Assembly: GCA_965240325.2 (NCBI GenBank)
Contig: OZ251246.1
Location: 1 to 64,000 of the forward strand
Direction of reading: 5' to 3'
Source: Rebecca billardiae RCC1528
Lineage: Eukaryota > Haptophyta
Length of the DNA: 64,000 nucleotides
The notes beneath the pieces are model-generated. The model did no database searches and was not told where the DNA came from. It saw only the letters and a list, made by a program, of their open reading frames with translations. The position numbers were made by a program, and so were the translations under genes. Shown here in pieces: positions 46,301 to 57,300 of this stretch (positions are counted from its first letter, which is position 1; each line of letters begins with the position of its first letter).

Positions 46301-48060
46301 TATGGATCTCTGTGTCCGCGCTCTGCGGGTGCGCGCTGGCGTTGCTGGCGTACCGCGGGTGCCTCCGCGTGCGCAAGGCGTGGCGCACGCAGGAGATGCT
46401 CCTCCGGCAGCAGGACGCGCGCATCATCGAGGCCGCGCGCTTCATCAACCGCCTCCGCTTCCCCGCCGCCCTCGTCCGGCTCGAGGCGTTGCGCGCGCAC
46501 GGACGACTGCTGTCGCACGAGGAGGCGCGCGACCGCGGCGATTTATTATTTATCGACACGAGCGCGCGGCTGGCGGCGTTCTCCGAGCGCAACCACGTGG
46601 TCTTCGTGAGCCACCAGGCGCGCGCGCGCGCCGCCGCCGCCGCCGCGCCCGGCCCTGCCCGACCCTCGCCCCTCCCCCCCCCCCGCGCGCGCGCCTCGCC
46701 GCAACCGCCCCCCCCGCGCGGCGCCGCCCCGCGCGCGCGGCGCGGCGCGGCGCGGCGCTCGCGGCGGCGGCGGCGGTGCGCAGTGGCTCGGGTGGGACGA
46801 GCCGGACCCGGACGGCGTGCACTACCCGGCGGTGCTGCGCGCGCTGCACGCGCTGTGCGCGCGCGAGGACGTCGTGCCCACCGAGCTCTACGTCTGGGTG
46901 CGCGCGAGATTGCAATCTGGCGCGCGCGCGCGGCCGCGCGAGATTGCAATCTGGCCGGTCGACGTCCGTCGGCGCCGGGGACGGGCCGCCGCGCCGCGCG
47001 CGCGCGCGCGCGCTCACGCGCCCCGGCCCGGCTGGCGCGCCGCGCGCCGCCCCGCCTCTGCGCACCAGATGGACTACTTCTCCATCCCGCAGGCGAACAT
47101 GGCGCTCAAGGCGGGTAGCATTTCGTCACTCGGCGCGTACGCGTCGGCGGCGCGCTACTTCCTGGTCGTCGCGCCGCCGTGCACGCACGCGGACTCGGGC
47201 GCGGAGTGCAACCTGCAGAGCTGTGCGCGCGCGCCCCGAGCCCCCGAGCCCGAGCCTAGGCGCGGGGCCCGCGTGGCGCTCGGCGGGCGGGCGGGCGAGG
47301 CGGCCGCGCGACGGGCACGCGCGCGCCGCCGCTCACGCCCGCCCCCCGCCTGCGCCCCAAACGCTTCATTTCTTTGCGCTTTTCTTTTATTCTGCTTATT
47401 CCTGTGTCGCGTTGTATTTTTGTTTCTTTTGCTGGCGGATTTGCTCGTGTGGCCTCACCTTGCCCGCAGACGCGCGCCGCGGCTGGTGCCGGCTCGAGCA
47501 GTGGGCGCACCTCGCGACGGCGGGGACGGCGCGGTTCTACCTCGCGGACGGCGGCGCCGAGCCGCTCGCCGCCGTCACCGACGACCAGCAAGACTGGTGG
47601 GACGACTCGATCCACGTGCGCGCGAGATTGCAATCTCGGCGCGCGGCGCCGGCCGCGCGCGCGCGCGCGCGCTCCGCGGCGCCTCACGCGCCCCCGCCCG
47701 CCCCCGTGGTCTCGTGGAATGGTCGGCGCGCGGCGCAGGTGTTCGACGGCGACTACACGTACGAGTCTGACAAGCCGCTCCTCGTCGACATGGTCCTCGG
47801 CCTCTGGGCCCTCGCCCTCGAGAACTCGCACACGGCCGCCGGCCACCGTGTGGCCGCGCTCGTGCGCGCGGACCGACGCGGCGTGTTTCCGCCGGAGCTG
47901 TTCGGCTCGATGATCGAGCGGCTGGAGACGCTGGAGCGCGCGCGGCGGAGGCGGGAGGAGCGCGGCGGGGACGGGATGCGCGCCTCTTTTGGCAGCACCG
48001 CCGACGAGCCGCGCTCGCGCCAGCTCACCGACGGCTCGCGCGGCGCCTCGCGCACCGGCA

Positions 48061-48107
<47 letters not shown>

Positions 48108-49058
48108 CGGCGCACGCACGAGCACGATGGTGGCGCGGCGCACCGGCCGCGCTCGCTGTCGGAGGGTGGCGGCGGTCGGCGGGGGCGCGCGCACTCGGAT
48201 CCGGCGCGGCAGCGCCCGTCGCTCGCCGCGCAGTTCGAGCAGACGCTCGCATCGCTGCGCGACCCGCAGGCGGACGCGCGCGCGCTCGGCGCGCCGGGCG
48301 GCCGCGGCGGCCGCGGCGGCCGCGGCGGCCGCGGCGGCGGCGCGGCGGGCGCGCTGCTCGACCGCGCGACGGCGTCGCTCAACCGCGGCGTGTCCGCGTT
48401 CCGCACGGTGCACGGCGCGCGGCCGGGGTACGGCGCGAGCGCGCGGGTGACGCCGGGCTCGGGCGGCGGCGGGAGCGGGAGCGGCGGCACGAGCAATGGC
48501 GGCTCCGCGCGCGCGCCGTGGCAGGAGCCGTCGCTCTGGCCCTCGGGCGGCCGCGGGAGCGCGAGCGGCTGCACGAGCAACAACGGCTCCGCGCGCGCGC
48601 CGTGGCAGGAGCCGTCGCTCTGGCCGTCGGGCGGCGGCGGCGGCGGCGGCGCGGCGCTGTCGCCCGTGGCGAGCCAGCCGTCGTCCGGGCCGACGAGCAT
48701 GGCGAGCCCGGCGGTCGGAGGCGGCAGCGGCGCGAGCAGCTCGCGCTTCCCCGCCGCCGGCTGGCGCGCCGGCCCGGCGGCGGTGGGCGGCGGCGGCGGC
48801 AGCAGCAGCACGCTCGGCGGCAGCTGCGGCGGCAGCAGCGGCGGCCGCGGCGGCGGCTGGAGCCCTTTCGGAACGCCCGGCCGAGGCTGGGGCAGCGGCA
48901 GTGGCCGTGGCGGCGCGACCCCGGCGGCGGTTGGCCGGCCGGCGTCGCTGCTGCCGCGCGGCGCCAGCCCCGCCGGCGCGGGCGAACGCCCGCCGAACGG
49001 CGGCGGCGGCTCGATGGGCTCGCTGCCGACGATCCCGGCCGGCGAGCCGCAGCCGTGA
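43318..49058 (+). CDS. Membrane receptor: two type-1 periplasmic-binding domains, one TM, TIR-like SHQW domain
   Basis: Five exons, 43318-46617, 46784-46897, 47069-47222, 47470-47615 and 47739-49058, sum to 5034 nt, 1677 aa. A signal peptide (residues 1-30) precedes two tandem ANF-receptor/Leu-Ile-Val-binding-like domains, each opening with an HFNERNG motif (first 31-420, second about 485-870). A membrane helix (VTVIWISVSALCGCALALLA, about 990-1010) follows. The cytoplasmic part carries FVSHQWLGWDEPDPDG, WMDYFSIPQ and SYARRGWCRLEQW across exons 1-4, a TIR-like domain family known in algae and other protists. The tail is Gly/Ser-rich with a 14-Gly run. Extracellular small-molecule sensing with intracellular signalling is the inferred role; ligand and output are unknown. 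Intron 1 has a GC donor (CAG|GCGCGC). Introns 2 and 4 carry the palindrome 9 nt after the donor. Confidence 0.9.
46618..46783 (+). other. GC-AG intron of the receptor gene
   Basis: The coding frame requires joining GTGAGCCACCAG to TGGCTCGGGTGG (SHQ-WLGW). The intron therefore begins GCGCGCGCGC and ends GTGCGCAG. No GT is available at that position in phase. Confidence 0.75.
46898..47068 (+). other. Receptor intron 2 with two palindromes
   Basis: 171 bp, GTGCGCGCGAG donor. Cores lie at 46907-46918 (9 nt after the donor) and 46941-46952. The acceptor is GCACCAG. Confidence 0.85.
47223..47469 (+). other. Receptor intron 3 with T-rich tract
   Basis: 247 bp. Unlike other introns here, it carries a long T-rich stretch (about 47365-47445) before the TTGCCCGCAG acceptor, resembling a conventional polypyrimidine tract. 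Confidence 0.8.
47624..47637. repeat. Palindrome in receptor intron 4
   Basis: The core begins 9 nt after the intron 4 donor at 47616, exactly as in intron 2. Confidence 0.95.
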
Positions 49059-49532
49059 ATACGTACCGTCCGGAAAAGCATATGGCGGGCCGTAGGTCCG
49101 CCCCTTGTAGTGCCCGGGAAAAAGATAAGAAAAAGAAAAAGAAAAAAGAAAATCGCCTCGCAAAGAAAAGAAAATCGCCTCGCTCACTGCCGGGTCGCTT
49201 CGCTCACTACCGGGCGCCCTCGCAGCTCCCACTGGGGACGCTCGGCCGAAAAAGAGTTGCGTCATGGCGCGGAGCGCATGGGCGGCGCGCGCCAAATCCA
49301 ACGCCGGCGCGGACATCGTGAGAGGACTCCCGAGGGGGGTTTTCGCCCGATTTGCGATTGCTGCCCTCGTCGTCTCGCGTGCAGGTCGAACGGGGGCGAA
49401 ATCGACGCGTTTGGAGCGGTACGCTCGGCGCGTCGACACGATCGTGCGACCTGGGGCGGTCCTCGCCTGACTTGCACGTCGAGCGCTCGCACCGGCCATA
49501 GTAGCAAGCGCTGCGCATGACAGCCACCTCGC
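49059..49532. other. 3' flank of the receptor gene
   Basis: A purine A-rich run (49121-49180) contains GAAAATCGCCTCGC twice, then TCGCTCACTGCCGGG and a TCGCTTCGCTCACTACCGGG variant. There is no AATAAA. Composition drops in GC from here to 50.9 kb. Confidence 0.45.
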
Positions 49533-50261
49533 GTGATCCACCGTCGCGCGTCGGGCTCGGTGCGAGAAAGCCCTCATCACGAGGCGTCTCGCGGGCGGGA
49601 AGCGCCATCGCACGCGACGCAAGATTTGGCGCGGCCTTCTGAACTCGATCGCCGGAATCCGCGCACCGGACTGTCGCGTGCCACAACTTCTCAAGGAACG
49701 GGCGCATGCAAATCCGTTTGCGTACAAGACCCGGTAGCGATCATCTTTCGCGATCGCGGCCAAAGATCGCTCAACCCACGTCCGGCCTGCATTGCGTCGA
49801 CGGTGGCCAATGCGACGGAGGCGCAGCGCAAAGCGGCGTACGAGGCGCACCGCACGCACCTGCTGGGTCTGCCGCCGTGGCAGGAATCGCGTCTTCGCGA
49901 GTCGACGACTGAGGCGACAGCGCGATACAACCGTTCCAGGGCGCTCACTCGCAAAGAGATGCAACGTCGCGCGTGCAAGATCGCCGCGCCATCCTCCACC
50001 ATGGCACGGGCGCTGCGGGACGAGGCCGACGTCGTGAAGCCAGTGGCACATGCGCTGCGCTTCATGTGCCTGCTCGAGCAGCTCGTGCCCACCCTCGATC
50101 GCGAGTGGCACACGCTCTCGCACTGCGCGCGCGCGCACCACCGAGAGCTCCTGATACCGCCGAACGTGCGAGTGCCAGACCTGGCGCGCGGAGCGGCGAG
50201 CGCCGACGAGCGCGTGCCCGGTGCGGACATTGGCATCCTGGCGACACACGATCTCAGCTAA
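49533..50261 (+). CDS. Uncertain ORF, helical, unlike its neighbours in composition
   Basis: An open frame of 242 codons begins at a GTG; the first in-frame ATG is at 49959, leaving about 100 residues. The 3' two thirds look protein-like: EAQRKAAYEAHRTHLLGLPP, RALTRKEMQRRACKI, and VAHALRFMCLLEQLVPTLDR. An upstream exon joined by an unseen intron is possible. Codon use is less GC-biased than other genes here, which may mean a different history. Competing minus-strand ATG frames exist (49207-49707, 49691-50236). I do not recognise the product. Confidence 0.35.
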   Translation: MIHRRASGSVRESPHHEASRGREAPSHATQDLARPSELDRRNPRTGLSRATTSQGTGACKSVCVQDPVAIIFRDRGQRSLNPRPACIASTVANATEAQRKAAYEAHRTHLLGLPPWQESRLRESTTEATARYNRSRALTRKEMQRRACKIAAPSSTMARALRDEADVVKPVAHALRFMCLLEQLVPTLDREWHTLSHCARAHHRELLIPPNVRVPDLARGAASADERVPGADIGILATHDLS

Positions 50262-50958
50262 ATCAACATAGAGAGACAGAGATTGACAGAGAGACAGAAT
50301 TCGGTAGGATGCACTAACTTCCGGACGACCTGAACAAATGAATCATGACATCACACTCCGCCACAACTTGAACTGTTTTCGTGTTTAGCTCCAAGAACAA
50401 ACCGTCACCGTCAGGCGTACATGAGCACGCCGCCGTCGCACGGCAATCAGTTGGCAGTGCGTGCGCGCAGTCGAAGGCTCGGCACGATGACGAGTAGCGC
50501 AGTGGGTGCACGAATACACGCGCAATCACACTGTCGGTGAGCTCGCACCAGAGTCATCTGTCGCGTTATTATTCGTCAGTGCCGTCGGGTAGCTCACCAT
50601 CATCTGTATGTCGCATTGTTATTATTCGTCATCCTGCCCGTCAATCCGCTAAAAGACGCGAACCCGCTGGGGAAATATTGCGACAGCACTGGCACGGCCC
50701 GCCGACCCCCCCGCCCGCCAGGGCAGAGTTTATTATCAGTAGTCGCGATCCTCGAAAAAACGAATCAGCACGCAAATCTCCGCACGATGGCGGCCCCCGT
50801 GCTGCCTAGCATGCCCACCCGGACTCATTAATACCGCGCGCGCGCGCGGCCGGACTTGCTCCTCGGCCCTCATCGCCGATCTTGCAGAGCCACCAGGGTG
50901 CACCAGACGCAGCAGGCAGCAAGCGCAGGAGCGCACCGCCGCGCGCAGCCGCACGAGG
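50262..50958. other. Promoter region of the MPP-beta gene
   Basis: No gene called. A CAGAGAGACAGA-type purine repeat (50264-50300) and a short direct repeat GTCGCGTTATTATTCGTCA / GTCGCATTGTTATTATTCGT (50560-50629) are present. GC rises sharply after 50840. Confidence 0.4.
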
Positions 50959-53900
50959 ATGCTCCGCACGCCGATGGTGCGCGGCGGCGCGCGGCGCGCG
51001 CGCGCGCGCAGGCGCGCCCGTCCCGCGCGCAGCCGTGCACCGCGCGCGCGCGCCGCGCCGCGCCGAGGCGCGCCTGCGCGCGCGCGTCCGCGCGGCGGCG
51101 GCGCCGGCGCTGACGAGCCGCCGCGCGCCGCATCGCGCGCCGCGCCCGCGCGGACGCGCGCGCAGTCGCGCCTCGGCGCGCGGCGCTTCTCGTCGATGGG
51201 CATGCAGTCGGCCACCGCCGTCTCCACGCTGCCCAACGGCCTGCGCGTCGCCACCGAGACCATGCCGGGCAAGACGGCGACCGTCGGCGTCTGGGTCGAC
51301 ACGGGCTCGCGCTTCGAGACGGATGACAACAACGGCGTCGCGCACTTCTTGGAGCACCTGATCTTCAAGGGGACGCAGCGGCGATCGCAGTTCGAGCTCG
51401 AGCTCGAGGTCGAGGACATGGGCGCGCACCTCAACGCCTACACCTCGCGCGAGCAGACCGTCTACTACGCCAAATCGTGCGCGCGCCTTCCTTCGCTTCA
51501 TTCCTGCGCGCGTGGCTTTCGCGCGTTGCCTTCGCGCGCGAGAGTTGTGAGGGCCTCCGTCGCGCGGCGCGAGGTCGCGCGGAGATTGGGGGAGCGTCTC
51601 GGCGCGCGCGGAGCGCGAGCGCACGCTCGCGCCGGCTGGCGCGGAGGGCGCGCGGCGCGTGCGAGCGGCGGCGCGGGCCGCCGCGCCGCCGCGCGCCGCG
51701 GGGCGCGGGGGCGCGGCGCGCGCGGAGGGGTCGGGCGCCGGGCCCGCGCGCGAGATTGCAATCTCGGCGGCGGCGGAGCGGCTGCGGTGGGGCCATGCGC
51801 GGAGGGCGGCGGGCGCGGCGCGGCGTGGGGAGCGTGCGCGGCGCGGCGTCGCCTGTGCGCCAGATTGCAATCTCGGCGCGCTCGGCGCCGCGCGCCGTCG
51901 GCCGGGCGGCGTCGAGCTTGCACGCTCGGCGGCCGCGCGCGCGCCGCACGCCTCACGCGCGCCCCTCCCCCTTCCACACGCACGCACACACGCACGCACG
52001 CACGCACGCACGCACCCCGCCAGCTTCTCCTCCGACGTGGCCAAGTGCTCGGGCATCCTCTCAGACCTGCTCTCTGGCTCCAAGCTCGCGCCCGACGCGG
52101 TCGAGCGCGAGCGCGACGTGATCCTGCGCGAGATGGAGGAGGTGCGTGGGGTAGGGGTAGGGGTAGGGGTAGGGGTAGGGGCTAGGGCTGCTGCGGCTGT
52201 GCGGCTGCCGTGCGGCGGCGGCGCTGCTGCCCAGCCGCGAGCGCACGCGCGCACTCGCGCGTGCGCCTTACCAACCCTACCCCCTAACCCCCCCCCCCCC
52301 CCCCCACGCTACACTCAGGTGGAGTCGCAGCTGGAGGAGGTGGTGTTCGACCGGCTGCACGAGGCGGCGTACCGGGGCACGCCGCTCGCGAGGACCATCC
52401 TCGGTGCGTGCGCACGCGCGCGGGGCCGTGCGCGCGCGTGTGCGCGTGCGCGCTGGCTGTCGGGCTCCAGGGCAGCCTGGCAGCCGGGCGTGCAGTGCGC
52501 AGCAGCTGCGCAGCGCGCCGCCGCACGCCGGCTCACGCGCCTCGCACCGCACCCCGCCACCGCCGCACACCGCTGCCGCCGCCTCCGCCGCCGCCTCCGC
52601 TGCGTCCGCTGCGCCCGCCTCCGGTGCTGCCCTGTCCGCGCGCCTCCGCTGCGTCCGCTGCGCGCGCCTCCGGTGCTGCCCTGTCCGCGCGCCGCGCGCC
52701 GCGCGCCGCGCGCCGCGCAGGCCCCAAGGAGGTGATCCAGTCGATCACGGCCGACACGATCCGCGAGTACGTGCGCACGCACTACACCGCCGACCGGATG
52801 GTCGTCGCCGCGGCGGGCGGCGTCACCCACGAGCAGGTGTGCGAGCTCGCCGAGAAGCACTTTGGGAAGTTTCCCGGAAAGGGCGCGCCCGGCGCGGAGC
52901 TGCCGTGGGAGCCGAGCATCTTCACCGGCGCGGAGGTGCGCGTGCACGACGACGGGATGGAGGGCGGCGCGCACCTCGCCATCGCATTCGAGGGCCTCTC
53001 CTGGAACGACCCCGACGTGTACGCGCTGCAGATGCTCGGCTCGCTGCTCGGTGCGCGCGCGCGCGGCCGCGCGAGATTGCAATCTGCCGCGCGGCGCGGC
53101 GCGGCGTGGCGCGGCGGCGAGTGCGTGCGGGCGGGCGGGCCGTGCTGCGCCGCCGGGCCGAGTGGCGCCCACGGGCACGCACGCACGCACCGCACTCCAC
53201 CGCCCAACCCACCACTCCACCCCCTGCCGCCCGCCCGGCGCGCCCCACCCTTCAGGCTCGTACGACTCGAAGCTCGCGCGCGGCGCGGGCGTGCACTCCT
53301 CGTCCAAGCTAGTGCACGACCTTTCCAAAGAGAACCTCGCGACCTCCGTGATGCCGTTCTGCACGTGCTACTCGGACACGGGGCTGTTCGGGCTGTACGC
53401 AGTGGCGAGCGAGACGAACAACCTCGACGACCTCTCGCTCGTCATGCTCGAGGAGATGGTGCGCGGCCGCGAGATTGCAATCTCCCGCGCGCGCGCCAGG
53501 CGCGAGATTGCAATCTCCCGCGCGCGCGCCGGGCGCGGGATTGCAATCTCCCGCGCGCGCGCCGGGCGGGGCGGAGGGCGGGGCGGCGGGGGCGGGGGCG
53601 GGCCGGGGGCGGGGGCGGGGCGGGGGGCGCGGAGGGCGGAGGATGGACGGGCCCCTGGGGCGGCGGTGCGCGCGGAGGGCGGGCGCTCGGCGGGAGATTG
53701 CAATCTCGGGCCCTGGCGGGCGCTCGGCGGGGCCGTCGGGCGCAGGGCGGCGGGGCGCCGCCGACCAGCGGCCTGCACGGCCGCGCTCGCCTAGCGGCTG
53801 ACTGACCGACTGGCTGACTGACTGACCGGCTGACTGACTGGCTGACTGACTGCGCGCGCCCCGCCACGGACGCGCCCTTTCCCCTCCGGCTGCGGCTGCG

Positions 53901-54241
53901 GCTGCGGCTGCGGGTGCGGGTGGCAGGTGCGGCTCTGCTTCACCGTGTCGGACGAGGACACGGTGCGCGCGGCGAGCCAGCTCAAGGCCAACCTGTGCGC
54001 CTCGCTCGACGGCACCTCCGCCGTCGCCGAGGACATCGGCAGGCAGCTCATCACCTACGGCCGGCGCATCCCATTGGCCGAGGCGTTCCAGCGCATCGAC
54101 GACGTGACGGCCGACGACCTCGTGCGCGTCGCGAACCGAGTGATCTGGGATCAGGAGATTGCGGTGGCGTCGCTCGGCAAGGTGAAGTACCTGCCGGACT
54201 ACAACAAGCTGCGCGGCCGCACGTGGTGGAACGTCTACTGA
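50959..54241 (+). CDS. Mitochondrial processing peptidase, beta subunit
   Basis: Six exons, 50959-51476, 52024-52141, 52319-52403, 52721-53050, 53256-53458 and 53927-54241, sum to 1569 nt, 522 aa. The N terminus is an Arg/Ala-rich presequence ending near RRFSS. The mature part opens [20 protein letters not shown] and has the zinc site HFLEH (about residue 129) in [16 protein letters not shown], with the downstream acidic ligand region [13 protein letters not shown]. Later landmarks are [14 protein letters not shown] and the C-terminal [12 protein letters not shown]. The HxxEH motif marks the catalytic beta subunit (or the related core-1 protein of complex III, often the same protein in protists), not alpha. 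It would cleave presequences in the mitochondrial matrix. Introns are unusually decorated: palindromes in 1, 4 and 5, telomere-like repeats in 2. Confidence 0.92.
51752..51873. repeat. Two palindromes in MPP intron 1
   Basis: 51752-51765, and core 51862-51873. Here the first copy is 276 nt from the donor, unlike the other introns. Confidence 0.95.
52142..52318 (+). repeat. MPP intron 2: telomere-like G-rich start and complementary C-rich end
   Basis: The donor side is GTGCGTGGGGTAGGGG, continuing as five GGGGTA-like units. The acceptor side is ACCAACCCTACCCCC followed by a C18 run and ACACTCAG. The two ends are complementary, so the intron RNA could pair end to end, or the G-rich side could form a quadruplex. 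Confidence 0.85.
53073..53086. repeat. Palindrome in MPP intron 4
   Basis: GAGATTGCAATCTG; the core starts 23 nt after the donor at 53051. Confidence 0.95.
53459..53926 (+). repeat. MPP intron 5: palindrome array, G-rich and CTGA-repeat tracts
   Basis: It contains full palindromes at 53471-53484, 53504-53517 and 53694-53707, and a variant (GGGATTGCAATCTC) at 53537-53550. The first three are spaced 33 bp apart in a tandem array. After this come GGGGCGGGG runs (53574-53630), a CTGACTGACCGA-type repeat (53801-53850), and a GGCTGC repeat next to the acceptor. Confidence 0.85.
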
Positions 54242-56480
54242 GCCCGCCGGAGGAGCGCCGGCGAGCGCGCGGCGCCTCCGCGCCGCGCGTGTGCGCCTTC
54301 GCCATTCCGCCTCCAAATCAGGCGGGCGCGGTCGGAGGGCGGCCGGGCGAGGCGGAGGCGGAGGCGTCGAGCGGCGCGCCTTCCGGGCATCGCTCGCTCC
54401 TGCGCCGCCCGAGCGCGCCTGCCGCCGCCCCGCCGTCGCAGCATCGTCATCACCCCGTGCCTCCCGACAGGGGAGCCTGAGCGCTCGGGCCGCTCGGCTG
54501 AATCTGAGCGACGCCGCCGCCACGCACGCCGACGCGGCCGTCCGGCCCGTTCTCGGGCCGCGCTGCTGTCGATCTCCATTCAGTGTGGTCGCCGCGCGTC
54601 ATCCCGCGCGCGCATCGCATACCTGCTGACGACGCGCGCTATATACATATATATGCACATGTGACGAGCCCGTTCAGATGCTCCGCTTGACTACATCGCA
54701 ATGACTCGGCCGTACTGCAGCATGTTCGCCGTATGTCGACCGGTGGTGCTCACCGGCTCACGGTCACGGAACTCGCGAGACAGTGATCCGTCTCGCTCAT
54801 CACGGTAGTGTTTCGTCGATCTGTTACAGTTTACTATGATTTAACGTGCACACGACTGTACCGCGCACCTAGCTAGATAGTCATGGCCCGCGGTGCAGGG
54901 CGGAGCGCGCAGCGTGGAGCCCGCACCAGCGGGCCGGAACCACGTTTCAAAAAGATCTTTGATCAAGAAAAAGGGACGCGGGGGCCGATTTTTAGGGCTG
55001 GCGGAGACCGAGTTTCGAATTTTGAGACCCTCTCTACAGATGCATCACGGAGAAAAAAACCGCGTCCACGACATTCCCCTAATCAATCGTGGACGGCCGG
55101 GCGTGAGAGTTCACTTCTGTGTGAAGTAGGACGGTTACAAGTCCAATACAAGCGTCAGCTTCTTTGAGGCTATTTTTGCACGTCCTTACGGGATCAGCGA
55201 AGTAACCAACCGATATATATTGGCTTCGTCGGGGTCGTATTCACTACTGGAGAACATTTGCACCGCGCTTCGTATTCATATGTATGGTTCACGCAGGCAT
55301 TAAAATCGCTTCGTCGGGGTCGTATCCACTATACTGGAGAACATCATTTGCACCGCTTCGTTTTCATCGAGCAGAATATCATCGATATTCATCAGGCGCA
55401 CGTGTGCGTATTCATCATCAGCCTTCGGGAATTGGGAGTAGCTATTGGCCTTTGCCCTCTGGCGAGCCAGTTGTGCGCACTTTAAGAGCAGGCCTGAGCA
55501 GGCTCGAGGCCACTTTTTTGCCGCTCACGTGGACATGATGCCGAGCACGTCTCACGAGGTGCGCGCGGCGAGTGGCGTCTGGAGCGCGCGGCTGTGGTGG
55601 GCCCCGACGGCCGTCGACATCGCGTTCGTGCCCCGCTCACTCTGAACTCCGCGCGCCCCCGCCGCCCTATCGATCGATCATCGATGCCTGCGCGCGGAAT
55701 CGTGCACCGCGCGTGCCGCCCGCGACCGGCCGCGGCAGGCCCGAGCCGCCCTTTCGGGCTCTCGCAAGCACGGGGGCAGCGGCGCCTGATGGCGGACTGA
55801 TCGACATCTGAGTCTCCGACTTCACCACGCGCCCCCCTCGTCATGCCTTCCCGGGGTCTCCCACGGAAGACGGACTAACCGAGCAGGCGACGGTACTGTC
55901 TGTACGCTGCCGTGACACACGGCGCCTGGGCAGCGGGCAGTGGTGGCGGGGTCCCGCGGACGTCAGTCTTCCCCTCGCGCCCTGCTCACCTCGAGTGCGC
56001 CGCCACGCGCCTCCGCACGCGTGTCCCATCGATGCGCAGAGCGGCATGCTTGCATGAAAGTTGAAATGGCTGGGTCATCAGCCCGCGCCGGCAAGTCTGT
56101 CTAGCGCTGGACGGACGGACATAGGAGGACGAGCAGCGCGGGCGACGGTGGTGCGCGACGCTCCCAGAGCTGGCCGTGCCTCTGCGACGCGTGCCGAGCC
56201 TGACCGAGGTGTGTCACCCGGTCCACGCGCGGCGCGCGCGAAGCGGCACCGGTGCTGTGGCTGCTCGGCTCGAATCCGCGGCCTCGCCTGGCACCGCGGC
56301 ACCGTGCTCCCTGGCTGTCAGCTCCGCGTGGCCTGGCGTGCACGTAGAGTTGCGCTCATGCGTCGATCACGCCTCGCGCCCGCCTGTCGGCCGTCGCGCA
56401 GGCGCTGGTCGAACCCTACTCGGACCAGTGCAAATCATCTATCCCGTGGCCGCTGCCGGCGCGCGGTGACGGGACAGCGC
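54242..56480. other. Gene-free spacer
   Basis: Composition is close to balanced between 54640 and 55500, unlike the genes. A direct repeat of about 50 bp, CTTCGTCGGGGTCGTAT..., lies at 55223-55272 and 55308-55360. A 94-codon ATG frame at 54883-55167 has no recognisable features and is not called. No RNA gene was recognised. Confidence 0.45.
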
Positions 56481-56810
56481 GGTCAGCAGCAGGCGCAGCG
56501 GCCCGAACGAATCCGCGGCCCCGCACCGTGCTCCCTGGCTGTCTGCTCCGCGTGGCCTGGCGTGCACGTGGAGTCGCGCTCATGCGTCGATCACGCCTCG
56601 TCGCATCCGCCTGTACACAATATCGGCGCCGCGGCGGCGGCTCGCGGTCAGCAGCAGGCGCAGCGGCCCGAACGAATCCGCGGCCCCGCACCGTGCTCCC
56701 TGGCTGTCTGCTCCGCGTGGCCTGGCGTGCACGTGGAGTCGCGCTCATGCGTCGATCACGCCTCGTCGCATCCGCCTGTACACAATATCGGCGCCGCGGC
56801 GGCGGCTGTG
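56270..56810 (+). repeat. Tandem duplication, period 165 bp, plus a diverged third copy
   Basis: Copies at 56481-56645 and 56646-56810 are almost identical (both contain GCTCCCTGGCTGTCTGCTCC and CACAATATCGGCGCC). 56270-56400 is a more diverged copy without the CACAATATCGG part. Frames across it are repeat-driven. Confidence 0.9.
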
Positions 56811-57300
56811 ACTGGGCCCGCCCGGCCCCGGGCGCCCCGGCGGCCCGGCGCGGCCGAGGCGGCGGCGCGCCGCTGGAGTCTACTGCTACAGTTTACTAAG
56901 AATAAGAGACGCACACAGCTCAGGCAGGCGAGATTGGCGGAGATTGACGCCCGCCAGCTGTCACCGCCCATGAAGCCGTCGCCGATGGTAGCGCCGCCGG
57001 AAAAAAATCGTTACATCAGTAGTTGTACGGGCATGCCAACCGTGCCATTACTGGTCTCACTCTCAGCCTCAGGTCTGTCCGAATCGGACAATCGTGAAAT
57101 TGAATAGAGAATTTAGACGACTGCGCTGACGGAGGGTGCACCGCCACCGCGGGCCCCGAACTACGTTCGTTCTACGGAAAAGGACCGCGGAACGCGGTCA
57201 TTGACGATGCAGCTGGCAGGATGACGAAGCGGTACGTGCGTACCGCTTCATCAACGCAGCACCCAAGGAGGCGGCCGGCCCGGCGAAAAGCAGCAGGCGG
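56811..57300 (+). promoter_or_regulatory. Upstream region of the Sel1/MYND gene
   Basis: A GC-rich block to 56880, then a less biased stretch. AAAAAAATCG lies at 57001-57009. A short inverted pair of GCGGTACGTGCGTACCGC lies at 57229-57246, about 55 bp before the ATG, and is a candidate binding site. Confidence 0.4.

Noticed and set aside
54883-55167. A 94-codon ORF in the 54-57 kb spacer
   Set aside because: No domain, no splice context, and short enough to be chance in balanced-composition DNA.
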